Assembly (NCBI GenBank): GCA_030549775.1
Contig: CM060174.1
Span: 43,876,707-43,940,706, forward strand
Direction of reading: 5' to 3'
Source: Tamarix chinensis
Taxonomy: Eukaryota; Streptophyta; Magnoliopsida; Caryophyllales; Tamaricaceae
Length of the DNA stretch: 64,000 bases
Part shown: piece by piece, positions 35,199 through 46,863 of the stretch
Numbering within the stretch: position 1 is the stretch's first letter
How the letters are laid out: every line of letters begins with the position of its first letter
The notes under the pieces: model-generated
Seen by the model: only the letters and a program-made list of their open reading frames with translations
The model's database searches: none
What the model was told of the DNA's origin: nothing
Program-made: the position numbers and the translations under genes

Positions 35199-35866
35199 AT
35201 TACCCCCATTTTTTAATACTGAAATTTTTTTATTTTAAAACATTACTGAAGTAAAAAAAGACCAAACACACTTAGAAAAAATAGGTACTACTATACCTAA
35301 AAGAGGATAGGCATTAACCAGTCGTCCCATGCTAGATACAAGGTTAAGGAACTTAACTAATAAAAAACAAGAGTAGAGTGAAAAAGAAACATGTTATAAA
35401 TATACTAAAGAAAATGTTTACAAAATAAGACCTTGATGGGTCTCAAAAATATTCAAGTACATAGGTGAAAGATTAAATTAAAGTATATAATTACAATAGG
35501 CATAAAATGAAGGTGGTATAGAGACCCAAACCTTGGTCCATTAAAGACTAAATAATAGTCTCTAGATGTTCACATTCTCAAGCCCCTAAAATAGCCATCC
35601 TAAAAAACCTACACATGGTCTTCTACTTATGGGATTGAGCAAATGATTGAACAAATAGGTACATTAATATGCTCTTTAATAAATGAGCTAGGCCACCTCC
35701 TAAATGGGATTCACAAGCATAAAAGGTTATAAGGAACAATAAAAGTCATATTAAACACAATAGCATGCTTACACATTATACTTAAGTGGACCTATATTAG
35801 CATCAGTGCCTAGAATAGGTAAGGCACCAGGATCTAGTATGATCCTGCCTAAAGACACCAATAAAC
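35199..35866 (-). mobile_element. LTR fragment, minus strand (mate of 25644-27931 subfamily)
   Basis: The sequence from tgtattacccccattttt to tgctagatacaaggttaag (35199-35345) matches the reverse complement of 27780-27931 over about 150 bases, including gtactac-atacctaa and ggataggca blocks. It is therefore the 3' end of the same LTR subfamily in the opposite orientation. Its continuation is interrupted at 35867 by another LTR. Confidence 0.55.
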
Positions 35867-38142
35867 TATAACACCCCAAAATTTACTACAAAACATTTCA
35901 TTTTAAGCATAATATTATAATCAAATAGTTGGTGTTACCACCGTAATTGACATAAATTTGGGTTTTCCCACCATCCTTACGTCAATCACAAGGAAAAATG
36001 ATTAAAAAATGAAAATATGATAGCAAGAGATGAGATAACTTTTAATAAGATCAAATAAACATTTTAGAGATCAACTTCGATTATAATATGAAAATATAAT
36101 AAAAGGGATCCCATGGAACTATGAGTCTAAAAGGTACCCGGGTAAAACTATCATCTGGATAACATGACTCTACGCTTAAAACCCTAATAGAAAAGAAGTC
36201 ACTCCTCTACATATATAGTATCAAAGGCTGTAAATTCTTCCACCTAGTCCTCATCAACCTACACATATACATTTGGGTCGTCTACTCGTTGGATTGAGTA
36301 GCACCTATAAAATGAATGATCAGTACGCTATGTATTGAGTAAGGTAACAATATAATTAATTAGGGTTACACATGATACAACAATTCTCATAAGAAAATCA
36401 TACATGCATAAATCAAAGAATGTTAGATAATTACTAACTCCAGGTCTTTCAATAGATATACCATATTCTAATCTTTTATACATTAAGTTCAAAGAGCCCA
36501 CTATTTTTAAATAGGTGGAATGTTATAAAACACTTCTCAAGGACAACACACCAAAGCCACTATTATTATTCGATGGAATAGACCCCACAACTCTTAGAGT
36601 AAAATACTCTAGAGCCACTATTATTAAATTGGTGGAACAGTCTAAAGCACCTCTTAGGGACAAAACACCTGAGCTAATATTATTATCCAGTGGAATGAAC
36701 TCAACACCTCGGTCTAGACTCATATAGTCTTCCACTTTAAATGATTAGTATCTATCTATTTATACTTTATCTCTTAATCATATTTTCATTCACGTTGAGT
36801 ATGGGGCTCTGCTATTCTTAATCCACTGGAATCAACTGATGCACCTCTCGGGGACAAAAAATATGATCCATTATTATTATCTAGTGGAATAGACCCATAT
36901 AAACACCTCAGCCCGACTCATGTGATCTTTCACTTTAAATTATTAGTACCTTATTCAGATTTGATTGTATATTATAATGCCGAACTGATATAAATGTGCA
37001 AGGCGCATAATTGAACAACATAAGTATGACCATGTAATTATCCTTAAATGATCATAATACTCCTAGGGTAGTTAAGACAATTGTATTCTCCCAAAGGCCT
37101 TATAAAACCCAATACTAATACATATAAATTTTCAATAATTATTTGAAGTACATATCCTCAGTTTTGCATAGATATCCTGTATCCAACATTATACCTAGAT
37201 ATGTAATTACATAATTTCATTACTCTCAAGATCATCATTTCATAGCATTTCTACAAATACATTACTCAATACAACATACTCAGCACAAAAGTACATACAA
37301 AAATACATGTATCACATAAAATCCTAGCTACGACATGTATCCTTACTAACAAAGGTGTGGGGCTCTATGAATGTAAATCCTAGACCTCCTATGAGATCAC
37401 TAGAAGATTACCTATGAAAATAAGATAAAATACAATTAGGATCAAAGATTAAAATAAAGGGAAAGGTTAAGGTACAGGAGAGTAAAAATGGAAATAACCG
37501 AAGTCAAAGGGAAGCTTGAGTTATATGGAAGCAATGCTCTGGTAAAATTTTGGTGGTATTTAGCTAAGGTTTGGGGGTAAAAATAGGTTTGTATGACCAA
37601 AAGTAGGAAGTTGCATGGCTGTGCATTAGGCGATGTAGCCCTGGTCAAGAGAAAAGTTCATGCATGGCCAAGTAGTGTAAAGGTTGCATGGTTGTGATGT
37701 AGCGGTGTACACCAGGCTAAGAAAAAAGATAACACATGTATAGGTGGTGCAAAGTGTTCACAACTATGCGATAAGAAAATTATGGTGTTGCATGGCAGTG
37801 CTGAGGCTATGCACTTTGCAAAAGAGCTACAGAAGAAAGAAATAAGAAGGAAAAATAGGCAGTGATCAGCGGCAGTGGCCGACGACGGTGTTGGGAAAGG
37901 TTGGGGCAACCTTAGTGGTTGGTCCATATGCCAATGGGTAGAAAGTGGTAGATGAGGTAGTGCATGGTGGTGGAATGGGTGGCATTCGACTGAAACAGGG
38001 CATCAATAGGGAGGAAGAAGAAGAAAGAAAAAGGAAGAAGAGGAAAGAAAAAAAGGTCGGGCAAGGGTGATGGCCGATAATAAAATGGAGGGGTATATAT
38101 ACTAGTATGGTGGCATTTTAAGGAGGAGAAAAATGGTAAGGG
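35867..38142 (-). mobile_element. Long-LTR fragment, minus strand
   Basis: It opens TATAACACCCCAAAATTTAC (decayed TGTAACACCCC), with taaac (35862-35866) as the potential left target duplication. It has ggtgttaccaccgtaattga (the terminal block), tgtattgagtaagg (36326), a decayed CCGGTGG-type array and a purine-rich block (37960-38060). On the sense strand a TATA-like tagtatatataccc lies near 38090. The right end is not seen because a gypsy element begins at 38143. Confidence 0.6.
36480..36945 (-). repeat. Decayed CCGGTGG-type array (ccactattatta-ggtggaa)
   Basis: Five or six units of the form gccactattattaaattggtggaacag occur, with spacers like cacctctcagggacaa. Two terminal blocks follow: tcatatagtcttccactttaaatgattagt (36720-36750) and tcatgtgatctttcactttaaattattagt (36918-36948). 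The unit order and block match those in the other LTRs, although the core has drifted from CCGGTGGACCGG to attggtggaa. The small frames at 36515-36735 are by-products. Confidence 0.65.
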
Positions 38143-38998
38143 TGATGAAACCTAGAAGGGTTTCACGAAAATTTCACCGGATCGCAAACGGAATAGAGCG
38201 CGAGGTTCGATTCGTCAAACAATCAACCTAAGGATTTCTCCAAAGGAAGATCAGAAACTCAGAGCGCAGTTGAATCAACGGCTACTGAAGTTATGGAGTA
38301 AAGAAGATCAAGAAGAGATCAAGAAGAAGGATCAAGAAGAATGCAAACAAGAAGGTCACGCGAGAGAGAGGGAGAGTCGAGAGAGAGAGCAGAGAGTAGA
38401 GGGAATTCTAGAAGTCTCAAAATTTCATTCAACCAAAAAGTGATCGGTACATACGGTGTAGGCCATATATATATGGCATATTCAATACAAAGGTAAGTGT
38501 ACAATACACATAGCAGGCCTATCGACCGTATACACAATTCAGCCCAAAGAATCAGCTGGTGCACGTCAATGGGTCAACAACTGAGTAAAGAAATAACAAC
38601 CCAAAACAATCTTTACATGGCATAATAATACAAGTAATGAATGACACAAATAATTCCCATCAGCTAGAAATTATCTTAGCTAATCATGGTTACCAAAGGA
38701 CGAATAACCAACATTCCAACTAACCCAAATAATTATGGGTCGGGTGGTAGGTTACACAACCAACTTAATCCCCATTAGCCAATTTTGCCGGCTAATGCAT
38801 CACATGAGATTTTCTAAACATAAAAGAAAATTTCTGCAACAATTCCTCTCAGTAGCTACAGTAACATTTGGTTCCATTTCCCCATGTTCTGCATTAATTT
38901 CCTAATCAAGCGCACAATAAGAAAAGTAATTATAAGCACAAAGTGATTTATAACAATTAATAGAATTATTTAAATACAAATTTTGGAGATTCATATCA
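38143..38998 (-). repeat. 3' LTR of the truncated gypsy element (856 bp)
   Basis: On the minus strand it begins TGATATGAATC and ends GGTTTCATCA, so the ends are TGAT...ATCA inverted repeats. The polypurine tract lies directly upstream. Near 38340-38400 there is a gagagag-rich patch. With no 5' LTR present, its age cannot be estimated from the pair. Confidence 0.75.
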
Positions 38999-39012
38999 TT
39001 CCCCTCCTCTTG
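38999..39012 (-). other. Polypurine tract
   Basis: Minus-strand AAGAGGAGGGGAA lies immediately before the LTR start and overlaps the predicted end of the pol frame (PFQEEGND). Confidence 0.65.
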
Positions 39013-39039
39013 GAAAGGTTTCGTCTTTGAAACCTGATT

Positions 39040-40444
39040 GATGCCAATAAATGGACTAAGATTGATAAGTGTGACTTTTACATCTTATTCCTAAGGTTTA
39101 TAAGAGTTTTTACCTTTAATTTTAGTCAGAATTCTCCCTTTTTGTTCTTGTTACTGCCTTTGTGTTGTGAAAATTTGCAGGGTCTCAAGCAACAAAAATA
39201 TTCATGAAGGATTAAGAAAAAGAATAATCTTAAAGGGGGAAGAAAGGAGAAAAAAGGAGCAAAGAGGAGCAAAAGTTAAAGTGGAAAAAGAAAGAATGCA
39301 TATTTAAAGTATATGGGCCTGAAAGAAGTGAAATTTAGACCAAGAAAAGGTCTGAATTTGGAGAAGCTTTCAACATCAAAGTATTAGATATTTTGAATAG
39401 CTTTCCAACTCATCCAAAATCAGCTTAATTGGATTTATGATGAAAACGTTATGGTCAAAATACGAATCATTTTCAAAGCTGACACGGGAAGCCCATCGTT
39501 ACCGAAACCCTAGCGATCCATGAGGCGGTAGTGTAAAAACTCTTATTCTAATATCTCGAGGCAGCCTCCACTCCCTCTCTTTTCTCTCTTCTCTATCCTC
39601 TTCCCCAATTCATCAAGATCTCTCTTGTAAATTAGAGACGGAGATTCAAGAAGTTAATTTTTGCAAGAATTTGTGAACATCAAGGGTATTATCTAATGAT
39701 ATTTTCTTTATCTATGGAATCTCTTATTGTTTTTAATATTCTTGCTATGAATTTGATGGGCTAGATCTTGTGCTAAGGTGAAGGGAAAATTTTCCCAATC
39801 CTAATGTGTTGAATATTGCATCCTTTTTTATTCAATTCATAATGTATGTGTTGTGTTATTGATTGATTGACGGATTCTTGAACCACGGCCGGGTTCTGAT
39901 TTTCGGTGTGGGAAATACCGGTGAGATCGAGAGATAATCCAGTATTAGACCCAATAGCACAACGGGAGATTAAATTGTAGGTCGAGAGATGATCGATTTG
40001 ACCTCTTCAACAATAAAGGAGGAAACTTTATAGACTTTAATGCATTACATTCTATTAGACTCTAAGCTAGAGATAGTTAGGGCCATAGATATGTAATAGG
40101 GTGGTTGTGGCTTGAGAAAGCACAACACTTTCTATCCTTGTTGGCATGGTTGATTATGATTGTTGAATTATTTTGTGATGTGATCTTCGATTACATGTGA
40201 GGATCAGGGGCGATGAACTGAAACCTTAGCTCTTCTATTTATTTGAGTGACTTGAGTGCTATTTTCCTTTCTTTTTAGCTTATTTAGTTATTTTAGCTTA
40301 CAATTTATTATTTCATATCATCTCGTAGTTTAGACATAATTAAGTTCTATCATTGTCCTAGTGGTCATTCACTAATCCTTGTGGGATCGACCTTGACTAC
40401 TACTCTGACCCCGTGCACTTGCGGGTAGGAACGTGTCAAGTTTT
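39040..40444 (+). mobile_element. Athila-like solo LTR nested in gypsy pol
   Basis: Flanking tgatt at 39035-39039 and 40445-40449 is an exact 5-bp duplication, and removing the insert rejoins the pol frame as SDSFN-QVSK. The end reads cttgtgggatcgaccttgac, then cacttgcgggtaggaacg, then tgtcaagtttt. This matches the 3' end of Athila-type LTRs just before their tRNA primer site. The insert as delimited starts gatgcc and ends gtttt rather than TG...CA, so a few bases of internal sequence may be kept or the boundary may be shifted. No coding sequence is present. Confidence 0.7.
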
Positions 40445-40449
40445 TGATT

Positions 40450-41440
40450 AAAAGAGTCACTAACATTCCCAAACTTAGCAGGTAAATCAATTCTATAAGC
40501 ATTATCATTAATTCTTTCTAACACAGTAAAAGGTCCATCTCCCCTAGGGTCTAATTTTGATTTTCAAAGGTTTGGAAATCTTTCCTTCCTAAGGTGTACC
40601 AAAACTAAATCCCTAGGTTTGAAAACCATTTTTCTTCTTCTTTTATTAGCATTCTCAGCCATTTGTTGAACCCTCTTAGTAATTTGTTGACTCATAGATT
40701 CATGCAATTTCTTTATATTATCAACACGAAATTCAGCATCAAAGTTATGTAATTAAGCATTAGGTAAAGGACTCAGATCTAGAGGAGTTAAAGGATTAAA
40801 ACCATACACAATCTCAAATGGAGTCTTCTTAGTTGTAGAATGTAAGGTCCTATTATAAGAAAATTCTACCTGAGGTAATACATATTCCCATTGCTTAAGA
40901 TTCTTTCCAAGGACAACTCTCAACATATTACCTAAGGTCCTATTTACTACCTCTGTTTGTCCATCTGTTTGAGGGTGACATGTGGTGGAAAATAATAATT
41001 TAGTCCCTAATTTTCCTCACAAAACCTTCCAAAAATGACTCAGGAATTTAACACTCTATATGATACTATTGTCTTAGGTATTCCATGCAACTTAACTATA
41101 TGAGAAAAGAATAATTCATCCATAGTCACAACATCATTTGTTTTATTGCAAGGTATAAAATGAGTCATCTTACTAAACCTATCCACTACAACCATTATTG
41201 AATCTTTAGCTCTATTAGTCCTAGGTAAGCCTAAAATAAAATCTAACGAAACATCAGTCCAGGGTTGATTAGGCACAGGTAATGGAGTATATAACCCAAA
41301 AGGTTTTGATGTGGACTTACCCTGCCTACAAGCCACACAGTTAACATAGTATTTCAATACATCCTTTTTCATATGAGGCCAATAAAAGTGATCAACTAAT
41401 ATATCTAAGGTCTTTTGAAATCCTAAATGTGCCATTAGTC
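40450..41440 (-). pseudogene. Gypsy integrase, broken
   Basis: The open frame 41040-41435 gives HLGFQKTLDILVDHFYWPHM and CVACRQGKS (zinc-binding HHCC), then WTDVSLDFILGLPRT and MVVVDRFSKMTHFIPC (catalytic core, first Asp kept). The second catalytic region is damaged (IVSYRVLNS where IVSDRD is usual) and the frame stops. Broken frames to the left reach the C-terminal GPFTVLERINDNAYRIDLP (about 40480-40545), the GPY/F-type module. Confidence 0.85.
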
Positions 41441-41455
41441 CACCATTATGTCGAT

Positions 41456-41731
41456 TTCATGGGTTGATATTAATTCTATGAGAGATCTTTATTTTTCAAC
41501 TTTATCCATTACATGTCATTGATGTATAAAGGAGTGAAATAACATAGAATTTAGAATAATAGTGCATGGCTCCAAGTAACACAGCTTATAAAATTATTGG
41601 AGGAGGTGATCTTGGCAGACCTATAATGATAAAATTAACTTTCCATCCTATTATGATGCTTCTTTAAATAAAAAATTTGAAAAAATAGTTTAGGACCACA
41701 AGTAAGGGAAAAAAGTCCAATTGATTACTAT
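41456..41731. other. Short unassigned spacer
   Basis: This is AT-rich sequence between the truncated gypsy element and the copia element. No motif was recognised. The gypsy 5' portion that should lie here has been lost. Confidence 0.4.
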
Positions 41732-42264
41732 TATAGAAATAGCATGGATTTATAGATATCCACACCAAATCAAGATTAACAAAATTATGCACAATTGAAA
41801 ACTCACACACAAAATAGATCAATTTAGGAAAAAGTAGTGATCTTTTATCATACTGTTTTGTAATTACAATATGATTAAATATATTAATCACTTAATTACA
41901 CAAATCAACAATTATCTTTGAAGAATAATTCTATAGAGAAGAAGAAGTTGGGAAACATGACTCTTGATGGTTAGGGTTTCAATATGTTCCCTTTTATAGA
42001 ATAAAAAACCTTAAAGAGTAGAATAACCTGTTTTAAAAATAAGAAAAAATATGATTCGTATTATGGAAATACGAGACCCCTATGTTTATTTTCTTATGTT
42101 TAACCTTTTCCTAAAAATGCATCAAAAGTTCCTCTAGGAAACATCGTCTGTGTTTAATAACATTGTACCACTTTGTTTCTTACACAACACACTATACTAT
42201 TCCAAACTTCTCTAAAACCTATATAAATCCACACAATGTTATGTTGTACTTAAAAACCTAGTCA
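41732..42264 (-). repeat. 3' LTR of copia element 1
   Basis: It starts tatagaaatagcatggattt (TG decayed to TA) and ends tttaaaaacctagtca. It aligns along its length with 46330-46863, for example gattaacaaaattatgcaca against gattaacaagattatacaca. A stretch of weaker similarity continues about 12 bases beyond the right limit, so the inner edge may lie slightly further right. Confidence 0.85.
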
Positions 42265-42479
42265 AAACTCACAATTCTTTACCTTGACATAGTATTTGTT
42301 ACACATGATATGTAAAGACCTCTACAAAGCAACCCTAGCAAACAAAGGACCTTATGGCCTATAAGCACTAGTCAAGTTTAAGAAAAAATCAAAATTACTC
42401 ACGGCTAGCGGATCTAAAGTTCCCACTTTCTCCAATATAACTTTTCTTGCAACAATAATACCCCACATAATGTGATACC

Positions 42480-42830
42480 TGATGTCAATGTGCTTCATCT
42501 GACAGTGGAAACAATTCTAATTATTCGCTAAATCTATAGCACTCTAGCTATCACCTCAAATAATTAGGGCACCATGACTAAAGCTCAACTCTTATACTAA
42601 ACCATCAAGTCACAAGGCTTCCTAAAAAGCCTGTATCATAGCCATATACTCTACCTCAATAGTAGACAAGGCTATCACATCTTATAGGGAAGACCTCCAG
42701 CTAGTAGCTGAACTATCAAGACAAAAAACATATATTCTAGCGAATCTTCTTTTATCCAGGTCCCCACCATAATCAACTTTTATGAACCCAACGAGTGAAT
42801 TATTTGATCTCCAATACTCAATATAAGATG
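42480..42830 (-). pseudogene. Copia RNase H region (element 1)
   Basis: Broken minus-strand frames read VDYGGDLDKRRF, then ATSWRSSL, then VIALSTVEVEYMAM, then SAIDLAN. These match the copia RNase H phrases D-x-D-W-A-G...RRS, SWxS..Q, ALSTxEAEYxA and QSAIxLA, in order. Stops interrupt the region. Confidence 0.75.
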
Positions 42831-44300
42831 TTTTCATTCCCTTCAAGTGCTAAAGGGTCCACTTTACTACTTGCCAATGAGCCATTCCCATATTCACCAA
42901 ATAGCAACCCACAACACTAAAAACTTGAGCAATATCATGTTAGGTACACACCATAACATACATGATACAACCAACAACATTTAAATATAAAATGGTCACC
43001 ATGAACTCCTCTTCCTCTTTAGATTTAGGATAATCCAAAGCATAAAATCTAAAGTTAGTAGCTAAAGGAGTGCTCACCTTCTTGGTATCTATCATATGAA
43101 ATCTCTGTAGCACCTTGTTTAAATAGGAATCCTATGACAGTAACAACAACTTCTGATCACTGTTTCTAATGATATCCATGCCAAGGATCTCTTTGCAGCA
43201 CCAAGATCCTTCATCTCAAACTTTTAAACATTTCCTTCACCTCAATGTTAGATATATCTTTTGTTGCAACAAGAATATCATCAACATATCAAAAAAGATA
43301 CACAAAAGAGCCACTCTCCATCTCCTTTAAATACACACATCCATCATACTTAGTCCTAGAGAAACCATGCTTAAACACGAACTAATCAAATCATTTATAC
43401 CATTATCTAGGAGTCTACTTCAAACTGTACAATGACCTCTTCAACAGGCACATATGATCACACATTCCCTTAACCAAAAACCCATTAGACTCTTATATGT
43501 AAATCTTCTCCTTAATCTTACCATGCAAAAATACAGTTTTAATATCCAATTACTCCAATTCAAAGTCACAAATAGCCACAAGATCAAGTATGGTGTGAAT
43601 AAAAGTATGCATAACCATAGGAGAAAACACCTCGTTATAGTTCACATATGGAATCTTATTGAATCCACATATAGCTAAAAAAGTCTTGTATGTTGGTCTC
43701 TCGATCCTTGGAGCTCCCTATTTAAACTTTTATACTCACTTGAAATTAACAATATTTTTCTTCCTCTATGCCTTCAAAAGTTTTTATGTCTAATTCTTCA
43801 ATAAATATTCTATTTCTTCCTCCATAGCAGCACATCACTTAATAGAATTACTACTCTCAGTAACCTTTGAGAATGATGCTAGTCATATCACCAACTATAT
43901 TTACACTAGATAAAGCATAGCCAACCAATTCTTTATAACTATACTTGACCGGAAGTTTGATAATCCTCCATCCTGTACTTGGAGCAATGCTTCTTTTATC
44001 CACTTACTTTAAGAATAGTCGGTCTATCAGAAAGGTCTTTGTCTCTTAACTTAACCTAAGCCTTCACCTGGCTCAATGTACTCTCCTTCTCCACCTCCTT
44101 AGTGATACCATCATAAGGCTTAGGCTTCTACACAAACATAGACTCCCTGAAGGTAACATCCCTCCTGGTTAAGAACTTGGATGTAGCTGGATCCCATAAC
44201 TTGTACCCTTTCACTCTAGACGTAAAAACCAAGAAATATACACTTCTTAGATCTAGGCTCTAGTTTACCATCATTTACATAAGCATATGTAGGATAACTA
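42830..44300 (-). pseudogene. Copia reverse transcriptase region (element 1)
   Basis: The catalytic YVDDILVATKDI is readable on the minus strand at about 43262-43292, preceded by an in-frame stop. Around it, degenerate RT sequence extends in both directions with frequent frame changes. Limits are approximate, because only the central motif is clear. Confidence 0.65.
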
Positions 44301-44399
44301 AAGGAATATAAATCAAAATAATTAGTTGGCTTAACAAACTACAAATCCTCTGGTGTCTTCAAATCAATGGATAAATTTGGTGCTGGTTCACCAAGTATA

Positions 44400-45020
44400 T
44401 TGCTATATGAACTACCTTAGCTAAAAAATCTCTACCTAGCCCTCCTTATGATAAAATGCATCAAGCCTTCTCTAATAGGTTTTATTTATCCAATTAGCAA
44501 CCCCCTTCTGCCATGGTCTTCCAACACTGTTGTAGTTTCTTTGTATCCCATCATCTTTGTAAAAATCACTTAAACTCTGCTAAAAAAACTCAAGACTATT
44601 ATCTATCTTAAGACACTTAACTTGCTTTCTTGTTTTCTACTCTATCATGGTCATCTGGTGTTCGAAAACACCAAACACATCATTCTTATGCTTTAAGAAA
44701 TAAACTCATACTTTCTAGATAAGTCATCGTAGAATGTAAGCAAGTACTACAAACTGCCCTTAGAAATGAGTCTCATTGGATCCCACAAATCTAAAAGGAT
44801 ATACTCAAGAGGCCATATTGTACTTTGTTTAGTTGTAAAAAAAGCTCACCCTCTTTAGCTTTCCAAATACATAGTGCTCATAAAATTCTATAGTACCTAT
44901 ACTTTGTCTATCTAGCAACCCCCTCTTAGAAAACTTAGTGAGACCCTTTACACTAATGTGTCCTAATCTCATATGCCAAAGTCTTATAAAATCAAAATTT
45001 GATAAACTTGATGATGTCAT
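44400..45020 (-). pseudogene. Copia pre-integrase and integrase start (element 1)
   Basis: The frame 44829-45020 contains RLWHMRLGHISVKGLTKFSK, then FYEHYVFGKLKRVSF. This is the GAG-pre-integrase module (LWHxRLGH...C..C..GK..R) with both zinc-binding cysteines replaced (the usual CEHC is YEHY). The integrase core continues leftward in broken frames. Confidence 0.85.
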
Positions 45021-45249
45021 ATTAGTTTTCCCCCATAACAGTGGAACCTACTAACTCATACAATATCCTTACATGCTTCCCCTTCATCGCCACCATAACC
45101 ATTTTGTAACTCTTAGGGTACCATCCTTAATAATGCATCAGTACCTATTATAGTCTAAGTAACTCAAATATCTAGGATATCAGTACCAAAGAGATGAGGT
45201 TCTTGATCATATCTAGGATATGTCTCATAATAGATGTGTTATGACCACA

Positions 45250-45600
45250 CCGTCACACATCCTACCATCTCCATCCAAATCTTAGTAAGTTTGCAAGCAT
45301 CATCATTGTCTATCATGACAACTCCACCCTGAGTCACCTTAAATGTCTGAAACCAACTCTAGTTAGGATATATATGGTAAGATCACCTAGAATCTAAGAT
45401 CCACCTATCAATGATCTTATTCTATCTATTGGTGGCCAACATTATATCTCCATCACTATCATTATAGGCAACTGCAACATCATCCTTTGTACTGGATGAC
45501 TCGATAATCATAAAACCAAGCTTCTTGTTAGGACGTAACTTCATAACATGCCCCTTCTTATGACACCTATAGTATTTCACATTCTTCTACCACCTCTTTG
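45250..45600 (-). pseudogene. Copia zinc knuckle and protease remnants (element 1)
   Basis: Near 45536-45580 the minus strand reads YYRCHKKGHVMK, a CCHC knuckle with the first Cys lost. Further left, WFQTFKVTQGGVVMIDNDDAC-type sequence matches the segment after the copia protease active site (first 20 residues of the phrase shown or fewer). The DSG active-site motif itself is decayed. Confidence 0.6.
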
Positions 45601-45883
45601 ACTTAGATCTATATGTTTTGCGATCATCAGATCCCTACTCATATGGCCCCCTGTGGCTACCAATCCCTCGCTATGCGAGTCCCTAGAAATACCACTATCA
45701 GTCGACTAACTATCAATCGTCTTCTATTGTAGCAAGGTTGATTTCACATCCTTAAAGACTAATTTATCCTTCCCATACAAAATCATCTCATGAAAATATG
45801 TAAAGATGATAAGAAAATAATATATCAACATAATAGCTAAATCTTTATTATCAAATTTAACACACACATACACACACACACAT

Positions 45884-46141
45884 TCAATGCAAAACCATAA
45901 CAATAGAGTCAAATTCATCTAAATAATTTTTTAAAGGTTGACCCTCATATAGTTTCAAGTCATGAAGCCAACTCTTCAATAATAGCCAATTTGCTACTGA
46001 GTTTTTCTTATACAATGACTCTAACTTCAACAATAAGGCAGCAACTATCGATTCTTTTGTGACTTCTCGCAATGCCTCATTTAAAAAACATAATTGTATA
46101 GTAGAGGGGGTGTTTAGATAATTTTTTTTAAAATCTCTCAT
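45884..46141 (-). pseudogene. Copia gag (UBN2-type) fragment (element 1)
   Basis: The 85-codon frame has STIQLCFLNEALREVTKES, then LKSWLHDLKLYEGQPLKNYL, then DEFDSIVMVL. This is the conserved copia gag core (A..I...L...v......A...W..L...y......L...L..lk...g.s..ey...f..i...L). It lies between the primer site and the zinc knuckle as expected. The N-terminus and the stretch to the knuckle are out of frame. Confidence 0.85.
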
Positions 46142-46311
46142 TCATTATCAATTCTAACTTCTTCAAATAACTAGATAGAGGTTTTTCCAATCCGTTCTAA
46201 ATTAGAGTCATTTGTATCTTCAATTTCTATAATCTAAAATTGATAGACAACTAAACTTCTCAAGATCAAATTTTTTACCCATCTTATTAACATAATCTCT
46301 TCAAAAACCCA

Positions 46312-46326
46312 AGTCTGATACCAAAT
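46312..46326 (-). other. Primer-binding site, tRNA-Met type
   Basis: Minus-strand TTGGTATCAGACTTG directly follows the 5' LTR. It matches the TGGTATCAGAGC sequence complementary to initiator tRNA-Met, used by most plant copia elements, with a change at the end. Confidence 0.8.
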
Positions 46327-46329
46327 TAT

Positions 46330-46863
46330 TGTAGAAATAGCATGGATTTAGAGAGATCTACACCAAAATGAGATTAACAAGATTATACACAATTGAGAAC
46401 TCACACATAAATATAACAATTTAGCAAAAAGTAGAGACATTTATTCGTGCTTTTGTGTAATTATAATATGATTAAATCAATTATTCATTCAATTACACAA
46501 ATCTACAATTCACTTTGAATGGAGAATCCTATGGAGAAGAAAAAGAAGTCAGAAAGCATGACTCTCAATGGCTAGGATTTCAACATGTATCCTTTTATAG
46601 AAGAAAAAACCATATGGAGCAAAATATTGTGTTATACAAATAAGAAAAACATGATCCATATTTTGGAAGAATGAGACCCCATATTTATTTCCCTACTTTC
46701 AACCTTTACCCAAAAACATATTAGAAATTCCTCTAGGAAACACAGTTCATGTTTAATAACATGGTAGTACCATGTTTCTTATATAAGACACTATACAATT
46801 TTAAACTTCTCCAACACCTGCATGAATCTACACAATATTATACTTTGCTCAAATACCCAGTCA
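46330..46863 (-). repeat. 5' LTR of copia element 1
   Basis: It starts tgtagaaatagcatggattt and ends gctcaaatacccagtca. It is paired with 41732-42264. The minus-strand end GCTATTTCTACA adjoins the primer-binding site, which fixes the orientation. Confidence 0.85.

Larger units (their letters stand above)
38143..41455 (-). mobile_element. Ty3/gypsy element, 5'-truncated, minus strand
   Basis: A 3' LTR (38143-38998), a polypurine tract, the pol C-terminus and integrase can be read on the minus strand. Protease, RT, gag and the 5' LTR are absent, and recognisable sequence stops near 41455. The element is interrupted by an Athila-like LTR at 39040-40444. Integrase wording (GLYTPLPVPNQPW, FILGLPRTNRA) is that of chromovirus-like plant gypsy elements; the lineage is uncertain. 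It lies in a long LTR, with aaggg (38138-38142) as the left candidate duplication. Confidence 0.75.
41732..46863 (-). mobile_element. Ty1/copia element 1, degenerate, with both LTRs
   Basis: Two direct repeats of about 533 bases (41732-42264 and 46330-46863) bound a minus-strand copia internal region of about 4.1 kb. In order it holds a tRNA-Met-type primer site, gag, a zinc knuckle, protease remnants, pre-integrase and integrase, RT with YVDD, and RNase H. Integrase before RT is the copia order. The LTRs differ at many positions (I judge roughly 80% identity by eye), and all frames are broken, so the copy is old. No clear target duplication was found (actat on the left, aaaat on the right). 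Confidence 0.88.
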
